Source: an uncultured Muribaculaceae bacterium (GTDB lineage Bacteria > Bacteroidota > Bacteroidia > Bacteroidales > Muribaculaceae). From it: 17,214 nucleotides of DNA. Below are positions 15,169-17,214 of this stretch, one piece after another. A program made the position numbers and the translations under genes. The DNA lies in contig CAJUDL010000040.1 of the NCBI GenBank assembly GCA_910585285.1, forward strand, positions 1-17,214. Reading direction: 5' to 3'. The notes below the pieces were generated by a model. The model was not told the origin of the DNA. It ran no database searches and worked only from the letters and a program-made list of their open reading frames with translations. How positions within the stretch are numbered: the first letter of the stretch is position 1; every line of letters starts with the position of its first letter.

Positions 15169-15200
15169 AATGTTTAATTTTAAATGGTTAATGTTTAATT
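15169..15200 (-). repeat. 11-bp direct repeat in the spacer upstream of the unknown exported protein
   Basis: AATGTTTAATT occurs at 15169-15179 and again at 15190-15200, 21 bp apart start to start, inside the AT-rich 38-bp gap between the metallophosphoesterase and the unknown protein. On the coding strand it reads AATTAAACATT just before the ATG. It might be a regulator site, an A-rich translation leader, or chance in AT-rich DNA. No Bacteroidales promoter consensus is visible. Confidence 0.4.
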
Positions 15201-15206
15201 ATTTTA

Positions 15207-16280
15207 TTAGTCGATGATCATATCGAATTGGTCGTAGGGCTCGGAGCGATGAGCAAGGTGTTTGGTCAGAGGAGAGATGCCGAAGAGAGGGGAGTAGGTC
15301 TTTACCTTGATGGTTTTGCCGTCGGGCATGAACTCGAGGATTCGGAGCCAGCCGTCACCTCCGTTTCCTTCCCAACCTCCGCCGAGAATCTGCACGTTGA
15401 ACATCATCTGATGCACGTTGCGTCCTGCTGAATTTTTATCGACACGATAGGCTATCGAGTCTTCATAATCTCCCGGCTTACCGGTGTGTCCGCATAGGGC
15501 GAACACAATGTTTTCAGTCGGATAGATGAGTTTTTCCCACACTGCCTTTCCCCAGTTGCGAGGGGTTATCTTGTAAGAAGAATTGTCGGTATATTCGGCT
15601 GTACGCTCCTGTAGCAAGGAATGAGTCATGAAAATCACTTTATGTTTCTTGTATTTCTTGCTTTCACAAAGTTTCTTTGCCCATTCCAACACTTCATCGC
15701 GCGGAGCAAATTCTGTGACTATCACCAGCATTTTTCCCCACTTCGGTTGTTCGATCTCAAAGGCGGCATTCTCCATATCGGAGATGCCCTGTCGGTTAGG
15801 AAAATTGCTGACAATCATGTCGCGCCAAGTAGAATTGCGTTCGAACGAAAAGTATTCAGGAAAATGGGTCATGCCGTTTTCCGATTTTTTATAGCCGTAA
15901 TCATGGTTTCCACAAGAGATGAAATAGGGCACCTTATTGTCAAGACGTTCAAAACAGCGAGAAGCCGCATGCCACATTTCCCGGCTAGTCTGGTTGAGCA
16001 TCTTGCGGTTCATCACGATGTTTTCGTTTTGCTCTACAAGATCGCCTGTGCAAAGGACTGCCTTGATGTTCAGATTGTCGATATTGTCGGCAATCCAAGC
16101 TGTGCAGAGATCGAACAAAGGCTGATTGATGTCATATTTCATATAGCCCTGCGGATCACCAAGCACAATCATGGAGAACGAATCCTCATTTTCAAGATGC
16201 TGCCTGTCGGCTCTGTGCTGGGCGTTAACTCCTGCACAGAGACCGATCATTGCTGCAATTACTAAACCTACTTTTATCAT
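15207..16280 (-). CDS. Secreted calcineurin-like metallophosphoesterase
   Basis: The protein should hydrolyse a phosphoester with a two-metal centre. It has 357 residues from ATG 16280; a GTG at 16283 directly upstream is an alternative that adds one residue. A signal peptide (MIKVGLVIAAMIGLCAGVNA, cut near Ala20) with no lipobox predicts periplasmic or secreted location. The metal-binding motifs are in order: D42 in LGDPQG, D80 in CTGDLVEQ, N125/H126 in CGNHDY, H220 in MTHS, and H265 in CGHTG. The last motif is GHTG and not the usual GHxH, so the second histidine is missing at that position. The substrate is unknown. Placement between GH3 and GH2 genes suggests removal of phosphate from a glycan or glycan breakdown product, but this is inference. 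The start lies 7 nt after the GH3 stop. Confidence 0.9.
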   Translation of the reverse strand: MIKVGLVIAAMIGLCAGVNAQHRADRQHLENEDSFSMIVLGDPQGYMKYDINQPLFDLCTAWIADNIDNLNIKAVLCTGDLVEQNENIVMNRKMLNQTSREMWHAASRCFERLDNKVPYFISCGNHDYGYKKSENGMTHFPEYFSFERNSTWRDMIVSNFPNRQGISDMENAAFEIEQPKWGKMLVIVTEFAPRDEVLEWAKKLCESKKYKKHKVIFMTHSLLQERTAEYTDNSSYKITPRNWGKAVWEKLIYPTENIVFALCGHTGKPGDYEDSIAYRVDKNSAGRNVHQMMFNVQILGGGWEGNGGDGWLRILEFMPDGKTIKVKTYSPLFGISPLTKHLAHRSEPYDQFDMIID

Positions 16281-16287
16281 CACTTAC

Positions 16288-17214
16288 TCATATTTTTATT
16301 GTCTCCTCATGGAGAATATCTCGAGATGATGTACCTATCGCGATTACGTATTCTCCGGGATTGAGTTTCCATCCATGATTTTCAGAATCATAGAAACCGA
16401 GCTCGTCAATATCAAAGCTGATTTCAAACCTCGTATTTGCTCCGGCGGCCAGGAATATCTTTTTCACTCCTTTTAGCTCCTTCATGGGTCGAACCACTGT
16501 CGGATTCTTTTCCGAGGCATATATCTGCACAACCTGAGCTCCATCACGTTTACCGATATTTTTCAGTCCGGATTTTACCACTACCTTCCCGTTTTTCACT
16601 TTGACCGAAGGCTTTGCAATTTCCCAATCTGTGTAGGTGAGACCATATCCGAAAGGGTAGAGCGGAGCGATACCTTTGGTGTCATACCATCGATAGCCCA
16701 TCAAAACACCTTCATCGTAGTTTACATCGTAAGGAGTGATCATCCTTTCATTCACCAGTTTGGTGTAGAATTTTGCACCTTGGGGCATTACATTCTTTGC
16801 AGGAGAATCGTTGAAATCTTTTTCGATAGAAAGAGGAAGTTTGCCGGAGGGATTGATACGTCCTGTCAATACTCCCGCAACCGCTGCCATCCCGTTTTGT
16901 CCCGGATACCAGCCATAGACAATCGCAGCTGCATCCTCAGCAAAATCCGTGAGTTTCACGCCCGATCCGGTAAATACTACAACTATTGTGTTTGGATTCA
17001 AGGCAGTGATTCGCTTCAACTGATTGTTTTCGGCAGCAGGCAGTTCAAAAGGTCGTTCATATGCCTCGCGGTCGACAGTGCCGGTAGATACAATCACAAT
17101 GTCGGCATCTTTGATTTCCTTATCGGTCGGTTTTGCAGTAAAAATGAGATTATCGCCGAATTCTTTTTGCAGCGCCTGTCTCCAGCTGATCTGATTGTAA
17201 CCCTTTACGTCAGC
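16288..17214 (-). CDS. Glycoside hydrolase family 3 protein, N-terminal part outside the window
   Basis: GH3 enzymes are retaining beta-glucosidases, beta-xylosidases or N-acetylglucosaminidases. Only 308 C-terminal residues are visible; the frame continues through the window edge, so the GTG at 17097 is internal and not a start. The visible part is the (alpha/beta)6 GH3 C-terminal domain (DADIVIVSTGT, GWYPGQNGMAAVAGVLTGR, INPSGKLPLSIEK), then the conserved YDEGVLMGYRWYD and PLYPFGYGLTYT. A fibronectin-III-like domain follows (VVVKSGLKNIGKRDGAQVVQ, RPMKELKGVKKIFL, and an end near NPGEYVIAIGTSSRDI). The TIM-barrel domain with the catalytic nucleophile is outside, so specificity is unknown. It is the first gene of the - strand set seen here, 7 nt from the phosphoesterase start, which indicates co-transcription. 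Confidence 0.93.
   Translation of the reverse strand, partial: ADVKGYNQISWRQALQKEFGDNLIFTAKPTDKEIKDADIVIVSTGTVDREAYERPFELPAAENNQLKRITALNPNTIVVVFTGSGVKLTDFAEDAAAIVYGWYPGQNGMAAVAGVLTGRINPSGKLPLSIEKDFNDSPAKNVMPQGAKFYTKLVNERMITPYDVNYDEGVLMGYRWYDTKGIAPLYPFGYGLTYTDWEIAKPSVKVKNGKVVVKSGLKNIGKRDGAQVVQIYASEKNPTVVRPMKELKGVKKIFLAAGANTRFEISFDIDELGFYDSENHGWKLNPGEYVIAIGTSSRDILHEETIKI

Noticed and set aside
15621..16265. 214-codon + strand frame opposite the metallophosphoesterase
   Set aside because: Codon-aligned with the real - strand gene, whose metal motifs and signal peptide are clear.
17095..17097. GTG at 17097 as a start for the GH3 protein
   Set aside because: The frame continues upstream to the edge with typical GH3 C-domain sequence (KEIKDADIVIVSTGT), so the GTG codes for an internal valine.

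Overview
The window is a piece of a Bacteroidales chromosome, probably a gut member of the Muribaculaceae or a close relative (inference from protein similarity as I remember it; no search was run). The evidence is: RpoB (1271 aa) and RpoC (1431 aa) of Bacteroides-like length and sequence; mostly A-rich start contexts without a strong Shine-Dalgarno; secreted proteins whose signal peptides end in ...NAQ or ...YSQ; and a C-terminal tail of the type IX secretion kind on one secreted protein.

Positions 1-12320 (+ strand) hold the information-processing cluster tuf (5' end missing) - tRNA-Trp(CCA) - secE - nusG - rplK - rplA - rplJ - rplL - rpoB - rpoC. It encodes EF-Tu, the tRNA decoding UGG, a Sec translocon subunit, the NusG elongation factor, the L11/L1 and L10/L12 stalk proteins, and the beta and beta' subunits of RNA polymerase. 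Spacers are short. Three carry clear RNA hairpins: tuf/tRNA, rplL/rpoB (16 perfect base pairs followed by T residues, a likely attenuator) and rpoB/rpoC (14 pairs, no T tract). secE starts only 12 nt after the CCA end of the tRNA.

Positions 12321-12427 are the convergent junction. A 21-bp inverted repeat flanked by A and T tracts should terminate transcription from both sides. Beside it lies a 10-bp tandem repeat with four evenly spaced GGGG runs.

Positions 12428-17214 (- strand) hold a compact set of exported proteins, read from high to low coordinates: a GH3 glycosidase (N-terminal part outside the window), a secreted calcineurin-like metallophosphoesterase, an unrecognised exported protein with a sorting-like tail, and a GH2 glycosidase. 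Spacers of 7, 38 and 5 nt suggest one transcript. They probably work on a glycan, perhaps a phosphorylated one, in the periplasm or outside the cell. No SusC/SusD genes are visible inside the window.

There is no CRISPR array, insertion sequence, rRNA or prophage gene, and no gene-free stretch over 300 bases. I did not find an obviously new system. The least explained items are the regulatory RNA structures in the ribosomal/RNAP cluster, the G-run repeat, and the hydrolase-phosphoesterase operon with its unknown exported protein.
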